This document shows, piece by piece, positions 1 to 5,879 of a stretch of 10,957 bases of DNA (positions within the stretch are counted from its first letter, which is position 1; every line of letters begins with the position of its first letter). The notes below the pieces were generated by a model that saw only the letters and a list, made by a program, of their open reading frames with translations, had not been told where the DNA came from and did not search any database. A program made the translations under genes and the position numbers. The stretch is from contig DATBMY010000194.1 of NCBI GenBank assembly GCA_036554605.1, positions 1-10,957 of the forward strand, written 5' to 3'. This stretch comes from DATBMY01 sp036554605. Lineage in GTDB: Bacteria > Acidobacteriota > Blastocatellia > UBA7656.

Positions 1-2050
1 CCGCCCAGGTCTGCATCAACCCTATCGGCAGCAGGCTTATGAGGACCATAAGCGCGAGCCCGATATTGATTGTCCAGAATGCGACGCCGAGCGCGCGAGT
101 GTTCCAGATTTTTCCCGGCTTGAGCGCGCGCAGCGAAAATAGCATCAGCCCGATGCCCAGCATCCCATATACCCCGAACAGCGCCGTGTGCCCGTGGACC
201 GGCGTCAGGTTCAGCCCCTGCATGTAGTAGAGCGCGACGGGAGGATTGATCAGGAAGCCGAACAAGCCCGCGCCGACAAAATTCCAGAAGGCGACCGCCA
301 CGAAGAAGTATATGGGCCACTTGTAGTTGATCACCCACTGTTTTGAGCGCGAGAGCTTTATGTTCTCCCACGCCTCGCGCCCGATCAGCACGAGCGGCAC
401 TACCTCAAGAGCGCTGAAAACGGCTCCCAGAGCCATTACCGCGGTAGTAGTGCCCGCGAAGTATAGATGATGAAACGTGCCGATGATTCCGCCGGAAAGG
501 AATATGACGGTCGAAAACAGCACGGCTTTCGTCGTCGATTCTATCGAAAGGAGCTTTAGCCTTACGAAGAGGAAGGCTATTACGACCGTGGCAAAGACTT
601 CGAAGAATCCTTCGACCCAGAGGTGGACAACCCACCAGCGCCAGTACTCGACCGTCAGCAGGTGGCTGCGCTCGCCGTACATCAACCCCGCGCCGTAAAA
701 GAGCGCAATCGCCACTGCCGACGAAGTGAACAGCAGAAGCAGCGGTCGCTGCTCGCTCTTGATGCGAAGCGCCGGCCTGAGCGCCCGCACCATCAGCCAT
801 AGCCAGAAGAGAAGCCCTCCAAACAGCAGCACCTGCCAGAATCGGCCCAGGTCGACGTACTCATATCCTTGCGAGCCGAACATAAACCAGTTGTTGCCGA
901 GTTTCTGCTGCATGCCGAGCCACTCGCCCCCGAGCGAGCCTACGACGACGACCAGCAACGCCGCGAATAAAATGTTGACGAAGAGGCGCTGTCGCTTAGG
1001 CTCGAATCCGCTCACGGCCGGGGCAATGAATAATCCCGTGGCCAGCCACGATGTGGCTATCCAGAATATTCCGAGCTGCGTGTGCCAGGTTCTGGCTATC
1101 TGGTACGGAAGCCACTGGTCGAGCGGGATGCCGTAGAACCCATCGCCCTCGACTCCGTAGTGAGCGGTTACCGCACCCAGACCTACCTGGACGACAATCA
1201 GCGCGGCAACGACGAAGAAGAACTTGAAAGTGGCGCGTTGCGAAGGAGTAGGTTTGAACCCGAGCAGCGGGTCCGTCTCCGGCACGTCGCCCGTCGCCGG
1301 ATGGCTTTCGCGCGAGCTGAAGTACCAGACAAGCGCGCCTACCCCGGCGAGCAACAGAATGACGCTGATGATGCTCCATATCATCGAGCTTGAGGTCGGG
1401 GCATTGCCGACCAGCGGCTCGTGCGGCCAGTTGTTTGTGTAGGTCATCGTCTCGCCGGGCCTGTTGGTCGAAGCGGCCCAGCTGGTCCACCAGAAGAATG
1501 CGCTCATATCGCGCTGTTTGGATTGGTCGGTCAGGGTGTCGCGCGCTATGGCGTACTCCGTGCGCCCGCTCGCGAATACGTCGCCGTAATGGCGCGAGAG
1601 CGCTTCGAAGGCTTGGGCCCTGACGGGGTCGAGGGTGATGGCGCCGGTCGTTTCATCATAGGTGTTGGCGCGCATCATCTGTTCCAGTCGAAATCTCATG
1701 CCGGCCTGCTGCTCGGCGGGGAGCGCCGCAAAGGAGGCCGCGCCCGCTTGTTCGGCCCAGCGACCGAGTATGAATTCGCATTCGCGATGGAGCCAGTCGG
1801 CCGACCAGTCGGGAGCGACATAAGCCCCGTGACCCCAGATCGATCCTATTTGCTGGCCGCCGAGCGATTGCCATACTCCCTGGCCGCGTTGAATGGTCTC
1901 CGAATCGAAAAGCGTGCGACCGTCGGTCGACAAGACTATTTGTGGTATCGGGGGCGCTTCCGACATCATCTTTATGCCCATGCCCCCCAGAACGGCGAAC
2001 GAAAGAACGAGTACTAGCCCGAGGGCTATCAGTATTCGCTTATGCTGCAT
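1..2050 (-). CDS. norZ: Quinol-dependent nitric oxide reductase (qNOR), 3' end outside window
   Basis: This membrane enzyme of the haem-copper oxidase superfamily reduces two NO to N2O with electrons from quinol (also annotated norB). The window holds 683 codons; the C-terminus lies beyond base 1 (the family is usually about 740-770 residues). The N-terminal fused domain carries the qNOR hallmark GSIWGHGAY followed by APDWSADWLHRE, between an N-terminal TM helix and a second one near residues 215-235. The NorB part shows the low-spin haem ligand region WHTQLGIFW (H323), FeB ligand H476 with E480 in VVHLWVEG, the HH pair H527/H528 in GTFHHLYF, the ALEVVP glutamate, and haem ligands H619/H621 in HGHTALFG. 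No key residue is missing. Start: ATG at 2050 with AAAGGA about 9 nt upstream. It is transcribed divergently from the Cys-rich genes and its promoter has a class II Crp/Fnr-type box. Stand-alone qNOR usually serves NO detoxification or denitrification. Confidence 0.96.
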   Translation of the reverse strand, partial: MQHKRILIALGLVLVLSFAVLGGMGIKMMSEAPPIPQIVLSTDGRTLFDSETIQRGQGVWQSLGGQQIGSIWGHGAYVAPDWSADWLHRECEFILGRWAEQAGAASFAALPAEQQAGMRFRLEQMMRANTYDETTGAITLDPVRAQAFEALSRHYGDVFASGRTEYAIARDTLTDQSKQRDMSAFFWWTSWAASTNRPGETMTYTNNWPHEPLVGNAPTSSSMIWSIISVILLLAGVGALVWYFSSRESHPATGDVPETDPLLGFKPTPSQRATFKFFFVVAALIVVQVGLGAVTAHYGVEGDGFYGIPLDQWLPYQIARTWHTQLGIFWIATSWLATGLFIAPAVSGFEPKRQRLFVNILFAALLVVVVGSLGGEWLGMQQKLGNNWFMFGSQGYEYVDLGRFWQVLLFGGLLFWLWLMVRALRPALRIKSEQRPLLLLFTSSAVAIALFYGAGLMYGERSHLLTVEYWRWWVVHLWVEGFFEVFATVVIAFLFVRLKLLSIESTTKAVLFSTVIFLSGGIIGTFHHLYFAGTTTAVMALGAVFSALEVVPLVLIGREAWENIKLSRSKQWVINYKWPIYFFVAVAFWNFVGAGLFGFLINPPVALYYMQGLNLTPVHGHTALFGVYGMLGIGLMLFSLRALKPGKIWNTRALGVAFWTINIGLALMVLISLLPIGLMQTWA

Positions 2051-2090
2051 GTTTATTATTCCTTTCCACGCGTATGTATAAATACTTCAC

Positions 2091-2139
2091 CTGCTCGATT
2101 CTAGGTGGAGGGCGCGAAACGGGCAGTGACTTAAGTCAT
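2091..2139 (-). promoter_or_regulatory. Class II Crp/Fnr-type promoter of qNOR
   Basis: The box GTGA-CTTAAG-TCAT (2126-2139) contains the perfect 12-bp palindrome TGACTTAAGTCA. On the minus strand a TAGAAT hexamer (2103-2098) is one mismatch from TATAAT. If it occupies -12 to -7, the start is at 2091 (a G) and the box centre (2132.5) falls at exactly -41.5, the class II activator position of CRP/FNR promoters. There is no separate -35 element, as expected for activated promoters. The predicted leader is about 40 nt. Confidence 0.75.
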
Positions 2140-2268
2140 GGGCAGGGCTGACAGGGTCAGTACCGCTCCGCGTAGTTGCCTTCCGCGACTTTGCCACAAC
2201 TTTGAGTCACCGGAGGTTGTTAAAGACCGGGGCCTGGTATAAATTCTATGCGCGAAATGCTCGGGGTT

Positions 2269-2339
2269 GTGACAGCCGTCACCTCAAGGTGTGACTCGCG
2301 TCATATGCGCGATAGGCAGGGCCGGTTAAAATCTATCCC
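2269..2339 (+). promoter_or_regulatory. Class II Crp/Fnr-type promoter with tandem boxes, for Cys-rich gene 1
   Basis: Two boxes lie in tandem: GTGA-CAGCCG-TCAC (2269-2282, preceded by TT, giving TTGTGA) and GTGA-CTCGCG-TCAT (2291-2304). Their centres (2275.5 and 2297.5) are 22 bp apart, about two helical turns. A TAAAAT hexamer at 2327-2332 taken as -12 to -7 gives a start near 2339. The proximal box is then at exactly -41.5 and the distal one at -63.5. The arrangement mirrors the leftward promoter. The predicted leader to GTG 2369 is about 30 nt. Confidence 0.72.
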
Positions 2340-2368
2340 GGTTGGAGTAGGAAAGGGCGTCACGAAGA

Positions 2369-2908
2369 GTGATAAACGTAGGGAAGACAACGAGGGGTAG
2401 GAGGGTCATCAAGTCAGCGACGCCGCGACAGGGCCTGGTCCCCCAACTCTTTCCCGTGACCGCTAAAATCTGGTGCCTCATTCTAGTCTCCTCAATGTTG
2501 TGGCTTGGCGGGCTCAACTGCTTGGCATGCTGCGTATCGGTTTCTTCCGATTCGTGCTGCGAGCCTTTTGAAGAAGCCGAGACCATTGCATTAGAAAGAA
2601 CGGCTGAGCAGTACAGCGATTGTCTGGACGAGCACAGCTGTTGCGCCGCGCCTGAAAGCGAGACGACCGCATCGATTGCAGATGAGAGTTTGCAATCAGA
2701 GGGGATGAAGTGTTGCGTGCTAAAGGACGGCGCGTCCAGCCCGGCGGCCTTGCCGCATTCTGTGAGCGACCGGGGGAGCATTTCCAAGGGGGATGCCTCC
2801 CCGGTCTTTTCTAATATTGAGCTTAAGGAAAGTTTCTCCCCGGCCCCGGCGGCACCTCCCCCCCGCGGGTCGCAAACCTACCTGCGGTGCTGCGTGCTCC
2901 TGATTTAA
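2369..2908 (+). CDS. Unrecognised Cys-rich exported or membrane-anchored protein (5 CC pairs)
   Basis: I do not recognise the family. The 179-residue product has a basic N-terminus (residues 6-20, including RRVIK), one hydrophobic segment (about 34-50) and 13 cysteines. Ten of these are in five CC pairs at 54-55, 63-64, 91-92, 115-116 and 174-175. The middle is acidic (EEAE, ESE, DES). A Pro-rich stretch (159-165) precedes a C-terminus ending YLRCCVLLI. CC pairs suggest thiolate metal binding or redox chemistry outside the cytoplasm; this is inference. Start: GTG 2369 has AGGAAAGG 12 nt upstream. GTG 2456 (MTAKIWCL) would give a more typical signal/anchor sequence but has no ribosome site. 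It follows the tandem-box promoter and lies 76 bp ahead of another CC-rich gene, so the two are likely co-expressed. The regulated promoter and the shared CC theme argue that it is a real gene. Confidence 0.68.
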   Translation: MINVGKTTRGRRVIKSATPRQGLVPQLFPVTAKIWCLILVSSMLWLGGLNCLACCVSVSSDSCCEPFEEAETIALERTAEQYSDCLDEHSCCAAPESETTASIADESLQSEGMKCCVLKDGASSPAALPHSVSDRGSISKGDASPVFSNIELKESFSPAPAAPPPRGSQTYLRCCVLLI

Positions 2909-2940
2909 AGCGCTCGGGCAAATTCAACGCCGGCGAGTGA

Positions 2941-2968
2941 TTGCCGGTCGGCCATTGACGCTTAAAAT
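2941..2968 (+). promoter_or_regulatory. Possible sigma-70 promoter ahead of the CC-repeat gene
   Basis: TTGCCG (2941-2946) and TAAAAT (2963-2968) are 16 bp apart in the 76-bp gap between the two Cys-rich genes. This could give the second gene its own transcript in addition to read-through. No GTGA-N6-TCAC box is present here; only a half-site GTGA occurs at 2937-2940. Confidence 0.3.
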
Positions 2969-2984
2969 CCTAGGAGATACGCAG

Positions 2985-3365
2985 ATGAAAACGATCAAAC
3001 TTCTTGTTTTAGTCCTCTCACTTGCTATTGGCGGCTATACATACGCGTCGGCGCAATCGGATCATACGGGTCACGCGAAGGCTGATAAGGCTGCCGCATG
3101 CTGCGCGACGGGCTCCGCCTGCGCGAAGGAAGACGGCGGCTGTTGCGCGGCTGGCGCCGAATGCTGTAAAGCGGGCGGCGAGTGCTGCAAAGCAGGGGCT
3201 GAGTGTTGCAAGACTGGCGCTGAGTGCTGCGCCTCTCACGGCGACTGCTGCAAAGATGGCAAGTGCGCGATGAAGAGCGAAAACACGACTGCCAAGAAAG
3301 GCAAATCGGATAAGGCGGGCTGCTGTGGCTCATCCTGCGCGATGGCCAAGACCGCTAAGAAGTAA
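2985..3365 (+). CDS. Secreted CC-repeat protein, metallothionein-like in composition
   Basis: The 126-residue product has a clear Sec signal peptide (KTIK, hydrophobic LLVLVLSLAIGGY, then a likely cut after YASA or ASAQ). The mature part has 19 cysteines: eight CC pairs and three singles. Its core is six 7-residue units of the form (E/D/G)CCxxxx, for example ECCKAGG and ECCKAGA. A Lys-rich tail follows (KGKSDK, GCCGSSC, AKTAKK), and a DHTGH segment near the mature N-terminus adds histidines. It probably acts in the periplasm or at the surface and may bind soft metals (Cu+, Zn2+) or scavenge nitrosative/oxidative species through thiols; this is inference, as I know no named family. Start: ATG 2985 with AGGAG 8 nt upstream is preferred over an in-frame upstream ATG at 2937, which would push the signal peptide inward. 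It lies downstream of Cys-rich gene 1 and is followed by a strong terminator, so the pair forms one short unit. Confidence 0.85.
   Translation: MKTIKLLVLVLSLAIGGYTYASAQSDHTGHAKADKAAACCATGSACAKEDGGCCAAGAECCKAGGECCKAGAECCKTGAECCASHGDCCKDGKCAMKSENTTAKKGKSDKAGCCGSSCAMAKTAKK
3138..3263 (+). repeat. Six 21-bp tandem repeats encoding the CC heptads
   Basis: Six in-frame 21-bp units start at 3138, 3159, 3180, 3201, 3222 and 3243. They encode GCCAAGA, ECCKAGG, ECCKAGA, ECCKTGA, ECCASHG and DCCKDGK. Copies differ at wobble positions (TGT/TGC, AAA/AAG, GGC/GGG). The array is therefore old enough to have diverged silently while both cysteines stayed fixed in every unit, which suggests selection for the CC spacing. 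Confidence 0.9.
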
Positions 3366-3392
3366 TATCTCGATTGGATGGAGTATTCGAGG

Positions 3393-3434
3393 GGCGCGGT
3401 CGCTCGCGAAAGCGGCCGCGCCTTTAGCTTTTTT
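3393..3434 (+). terminator. Rho-independent terminator after the Cys-rich genes
   Basis: A 12-bp stem pairs GGCGCGGTCGCT (3393-3404) with AGCGGCCGCGCC (3411-3422), with a single T-G wobble and a CGCGAA loop. It is followed by TTTAGCTTTTTT (3423-3434). This separates the Cys-rich unit from the downstream regulator gene. Confidence 0.88.
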
Positions 3435-3481
3435 GTCGCGAGCTTGAATCAACGCCCTCAACGCGCAATCATGATGGCTGT

Positions 3482-4171
3482 ATGCCACGTGATAAGATTC
3501 TGGCTTTGCGCGCGACCGCCATGTTCGGCGCGCTCGATGAGGCAGAGCTTGGGGCCCTGGCCGAGCGCGCAATCGAACAGCGCTTATCGCGAGGCGAAGT
3601 GCTTTTTGTTGCCGGCGAGCAAGCGCGCGGAATCTACGTCATAATCGAGGGCGCGGTTCGCGCGTTCCGCGAGAGCCTGGAAGGACGCGAGCAGGTCATA
3701 CACGTCGAACGAGCGGGGGCAACCATAGCCGAGCTTCCGGTCTTTGACGACGGCCCCTACCCGTCTACGGTAGCGGCCGAAGAGGATTCGGTCGTGCTCT
3801 TTCTTGACAAGCGCGACGTGCAGCGGCTTTGTCTCGAACACCCGAAGATAGCGCTCGCGGCCCTCAAGGTGCTTGCCGGGAGGCTGCGCCGCTGCGCGGA
3901 GCTTGTCGAAGAGCTGTCGTTGCAGGAAGTTGACCAGCGGCTGTCAAGACTGCTTCTCGTTGAAGCGCGGGCGCGCGGCCAGAAGCGCGGGCGGGCGATA
4001 GAACTCGACCTCGTGCTGACCAATCAGCAGATAGCGGCGCGAATAGGGACTGTTCGCGAAGTCGTTTCGCGGGCTCTCAACCGCCTGCAGCAAAACGGGC
4101 TGATCGAGGTCGACGGCCGCCACGTTCGCATACCGGATGAAGAGTCGCTCGCGGTTTATGTGGGCGACTAG
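3482..4171 (+). CDS. Crp/Fnr-family transcriptional regulator (NO/redox-type candidate)
   Basis: This 229-residue cytoplasmic DNA-binding regulator has an N-terminal cNMP-binding-like beta-roll (about 13-120), a long dimerisation helix (about 121-160) and a winged HTH (about 165-220). The recognition helix TVREVVSRALNRL (190-202) has R192, E193 and R197, matching CRP R180/E181/R185, and S196 as in FNR. CRP-type contacts predict GTGA half-sites, which is what the boxes upstream of qNOR and Cys-rich gene 1 show. Only two cysteines (C117, C138) are present, so there is no FNR-type 4Fe-4S cluster. The loop PYPSTVAA lacks the CRP Arg82 that binds the cAMP phosphate. A DNR-, NnrR- or HcpR-like NO or redox sensor is therefore the best guess. 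Start: ATG 3482 fits the usual N-terminal length, but no clear Shine-Dalgarno is visible. It is a separate unit, since a strong terminator lies upstream. Confidence 0.92.
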   Translation: MPRDKILALRATAMFGALDEAELGALAERAIEQRLSRGEVLFVAGEQARGIYVIIEGAVRAFRESLEGREQVIHVERAGATIAELPVFDDGPYPSTVAAEEDSVVLFLDKRDVQRLCLEHPKIALAALKVLAGRLRRCAELVEELSLQEVDQRLSRLLLVEARARGQKRGRAIELDLVLTNQQIAARIGTVREVVSRALNRLQQNGLIEVDGRHVRIPDEESLAVYVGD

Positions 4172-4222
4172 CGCGGCCGTGGCCGCCGGAACGGCTCTGG
4201 AAGCCAGTTTCAAGGCGGCGCT

Positions 4223-4250
4223 TTGAAGCCTTCGGCTTCGGTGTTATTAT
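4223..4250 (+). promoter_or_regulatory. Possible sigma-70 promoter and small hairpin upstream of the NtrC-type regulator
   Basis: In the 122-bp gap 4172-4293, TTGAAG (4223-4228) and TATTAT (4245-4250) are 16 bp apart. A perfect hairpin GAAGCC-TTC-GGCTTC (4225-4239) overlaps the spacer; with no T-run after it, it is at best a weak terminator for the preceding gene. A second inverted repeat, GCGGCC-GT-GGCCGC (4173-4186), follows the Crp/Fnr stop directly and also lacks a T-run. Confidence 0.35.
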
Positions 4251-4293
4251 AGACGAAACTTATTAAATATCTACTCCCCGCTAGAATGAAGAT

Positions 4294-5718
4294 ATGGCAA
4301 AAGAGAAAGTACTGATAGTCGACGATGAACATCTGATACGGTGGACGCTCAGCGAAGCCCTTCGCGCCTGGGGTTACACCTCGGCCGAGGCAGGCTCGGT
4401 AGCCTCGGCGCTGAGCGCGTTCGATATAGAGCATCCGGCCGTGGTGCTGCTCGACGTCAACCTGCCCGACGGGTCGGGGCTTGACGTGCTGCGCGAGCTA
4501 AAGATGCGGCAGCCGGACGCCGTGATAATCATGATGACCGGCAACGTGCAGGTCAGCGACACGATAGCGGCGCTGCGCGGCGGGGCTTATGACTTCATCG
4601 ACAAGCCGATCAACCTGGAGGAGCTTCAGGTAACGATACGCAACAGCATGGAGGCGCAGACGCTGCGCAAGGAGGTGCGCTCGATACGCCGGGAGCGGGC
4701 GCGCGAGTTCAGCTTCGAACAGATAATAGGCCAGTCGCCCGGCATGCGCGAGATGTTCGCGCTGGCCCGCAAGGTCGCCGAAAGCGAGGTCTCATCCGTT
4801 CTGCTTCAGGGCGCGTCGGGCACCGGCAAAGACCTGGTTGCGAAGGCGATACATTATAGCTCGCGACGGTCCGACTCTCCGTTCGTGGCCATCAACTGCG
4901 CGGCGATTCCCGCTACGTTAATCGAGTCGGAGCTTTTCGGGTACGAGAAGGGCGCCTTTACCGACGCTAAGGCGCGCAAGGAGGGGCTGCTCGAACAGGC
5001 CGAAGGCGGCACGCTTTTTCTGGACGAGATAGGCGAGCTTGAATTGAGCCTGCAAGCAAAGCTCTTGCGCGTGCTCGAAGAGGGAGCTTTTCGCCGGGTG
5101 GGCGGTCTGAAGGACATACCGCTCGACGTGAGGATAATCGCGGCGTCGAACCGCGACCTCAAGAATGAAAGCGACGCCGGGCGCTTCAGGCTCGACCTGT
5201 ACTACCGGCTGTCGGTAATACAGATAGAGATCCCGGCGCTTCGCGAGCGCGGCGACGACGTGATACTGCTGGCCGATTACTACATCAAGCTCTTCAACGC
5301 GCGGCTGCGCAAGCGAGTGCGCGGGCTCACGGTGGAGGTCGCCGATATATTCCGCCGCTACTCGTGGCCTGGCAACGTCAGGGAGCTGCGCAACGTTATC
5401 GAGCGCGTGATGATACTCGAAGACGGCGACCTTATAACGATGCGGTATCTGCCTCGGGACCTAGTGCCCGAAGAGAGAGCCGCGAGCGCAAGCCTGTCGC
5501 GGCCGGCCGAAATCGAGGCGGCGGGCGACGCCGAGCAATACGTCTTCCGGCTCCCGCCGAAAGGCATAATCCTCGACGAAGTAGAGATGTCGCTCGTGCG
5601 GCAGGCGCTTGAGCGAAGCGGCGGCAACCAGACCCGCGCCGCCGAGCTGCTCGGTATATCACGCGACCAGCTGCGTTACAGGTTAAAGAAGCTCGAAGAG
5701 GCCGAGGCCAGGGGCTGA
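4294..5718 (+). CDS. NtrC-family sigma-54-dependent response regulator
   Basis: The 474-residue activator has three domains. The receiver (about 4-120) has acid pocket D10/D11, phospho-acceptor D54 in LLDVNLPDGSG, T82 and K104. The AAA+ domain (about 143-375) has Walker A GASGTGK (173-179), Walker B LFLDE (241-245), sensor I AASNRD, arginine-finger region FRLDLYYRLS and sensor II WPGNVREL. The Fis-type HTH (about 430-470) contains GGNQTRAAELLGISRDQLRYRL. Phosphorylation at D54 should license ATP-driven opening of sigma-54 promoters. The sigma-54 contact loop reads GAFTDA (220-225), not GAFTGA, so the second glycine is aspartate. Start ATG 4294 has only a weak GAAG upstream. A near-consensus sigma-54 promoter lies about 100 bp after its stop, before the stress operon, making that operon a likely target. 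The hybrid kinase at the end of that operon is a plausible phosphodonor. Confidence 0.95.
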   Translation: MAKEKVLIVDDEHLIRWTLSEALRAWGYTSAEAGSVASALSAFDIEHPAVVLLDVNLPDGSGLDVLRELKMRQPDAVIIMMTGNVQVSDTIAALRGGAYDFIDKPINLEELQVTIRNSMEAQTLRKEVRSIRRERAREFSFEQIIGQSPGMREMFALARKVAESEVSSVLLQGASGTGKDLVAKAIHYSSRRSDSPFVAINCAAIPATLIESELFGYEKGAFTDAKARKEGLLEQAEGGTLFLDEIGELELSLQAKLLRVLEEGAFRRVGGLKDIPLDVRIIAASNRDLKNESDAGRFRLDLYYRLSVIQIEIPALRERGDDVILLADYYIKLFNARLRKRVRGLTVEVADIFRRYSWPGNVRELRNVIERVMILEDGDLITMRYLPRDLVPEERAASASLSRPAEIEAAGDAEQYVFRLPPKGIILDEVEMSLVRQALERSGGNQTRAAELLGISRDQLRYRLKKLEEAEARG

Positions 5719-5734
5719 TGCGGCTCTCCCTTTA

Positions 5735-5789
5735 AATTCTGCGGAATTACACCCTCCGCCATAGCCATATTTCGCAATCAATTCTGAAT
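5735..5789. promoter_or_regulatory. Candidate enhancer (UAS) inverted repeats for the sigma-54 activator
   Basis: Two related inverted repeats occur upstream of the sigma-54 promoter: AATTC-TGCG-GAATT (5735-5748) and ATTC-T-GAAT (5781-5789). The first is centred about 100 bp before the predicted start (about 5842), a normal distance for NtrC-type enhancers. Assignment rests on position and symmetry alone. Confidence 0.35.
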
Positions 5790-5815
5790 GTGCCCGCTTT
5801 TGCGCCTATTTGTGG

Positions 5816-5831
5816 CGGCACGGACATTGCA
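5816..5831 (+). promoter_or_regulatory. Sigma-54 (-24/-12) promoter of the universal stress operon
   Basis: CGGCACG-GACA-TTGCA matches the sigma-54 consensus TGGCACG-N4-TTGC(A/T) at all specified positions but the first. The invariant GG (5817-5818) and GC (5829-5830) are separated by exactly 10 bases. The predicted start is near 5842, leaving a leader of about 38 nt before ATG 5880. It lies between the sigma-54 activator gene and the stress genes, pointing right. Confidence 0.85.
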
Positions 5832-5847
5832 GTCTGGGCAATAGGAA

Positions 5848-5879
5848 AGGAGGGCGCGTTTTAGGGCGCGTATGCTTTT
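5848..5879 (+). promoter_or_regulatory. Displaced Shine-Dalgarno with intervening hairpin
   Basis: AGGAGG (5848-5853) is 26 nt before the only possible start in its frame (ATG 5880; stop TAG at 5862-5864), too far for normal use. The sequence between contains a CGCG/CGCG stem (5855-5858 with 5867-5870, closed by a G-T pair 5854/5871). If folded, it would shorten the effective spacing to 8 nt. This is suggestive only. Confidence 0.35.

Larger units (their letters stand above)
2051..2368. other. Divergent intergenic region (qNOR / Cys-rich gene 1)
   Basis: This 318-bp spacer has no credible gene. It contains three GTGA-N6-TCA(C/T) boxes at 2126-2139, 2269-2282 and 2291-2304 and two outward-facing -10 hexamers, described separately. 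The middle (about 2140-2260) shows a TATAAA (2238-2243) preceded at 15 bp by TTGTTA (2217-2222), and a leftward TAGAAT (2248-2243). Neither fits the box spacing, so both are weak extra candidates only. Confidence 0.7.

Noticed and set aside
405..1490. Minus-strand open frames 405-800 and 996-1490
   Set aside because: They are out of frame within the qNOR coding sequence; the true frame is open from 2050 to the window edge.
1421..2017. 198-codon plus-strand open frame opposite qNOR
   Set aside because: It lies entirely antisense to qNOR, whose frame carries all family motifs without interruption. The opposite frame shows only composition-driven Arg/Gly-rich text and no domain.
2217..2248. TTGTTA-N15-TATAAA (rightward) and TAGAAT (leftward) in mid-spacer as main promoters
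   Set aside because: The 15-bp spacing is poor, and neither fits the activator boxes, whereas the -10 hexamers at 2103-2098 and 2327-2332 fit exactly. Kept only as weak alternatives.
2937..2950. GTGA followed by N6 and GTCG as a fourth Crp/Fnr box
   Set aside because: The downstream half-site does not match TCAC/TCAT, so only one half-site is present.
2937..2984. Upstream ATG 2937 as start of the CC-repeat protein
   Set aside because: It would put 16 polar residues before a perfect signal peptide, and ATG 2985 has a well-spaced AGGAG.
3138..3263. CRISPR array
   Set aside because: The 21-bp units are contiguous, in frame and coding, with no spacers.
3444..3463. TTGAATCAA ... CTCAA upstream of the Crp/Fnr gene as an autoregulatory FNR box
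   Set aside because: The half-sites are not separated by the N4 (TTGAT-N4-ATCAA) or N6 (GTGA-N6-TCAC) spacing, so there is no evidence of a box at its own promoter.
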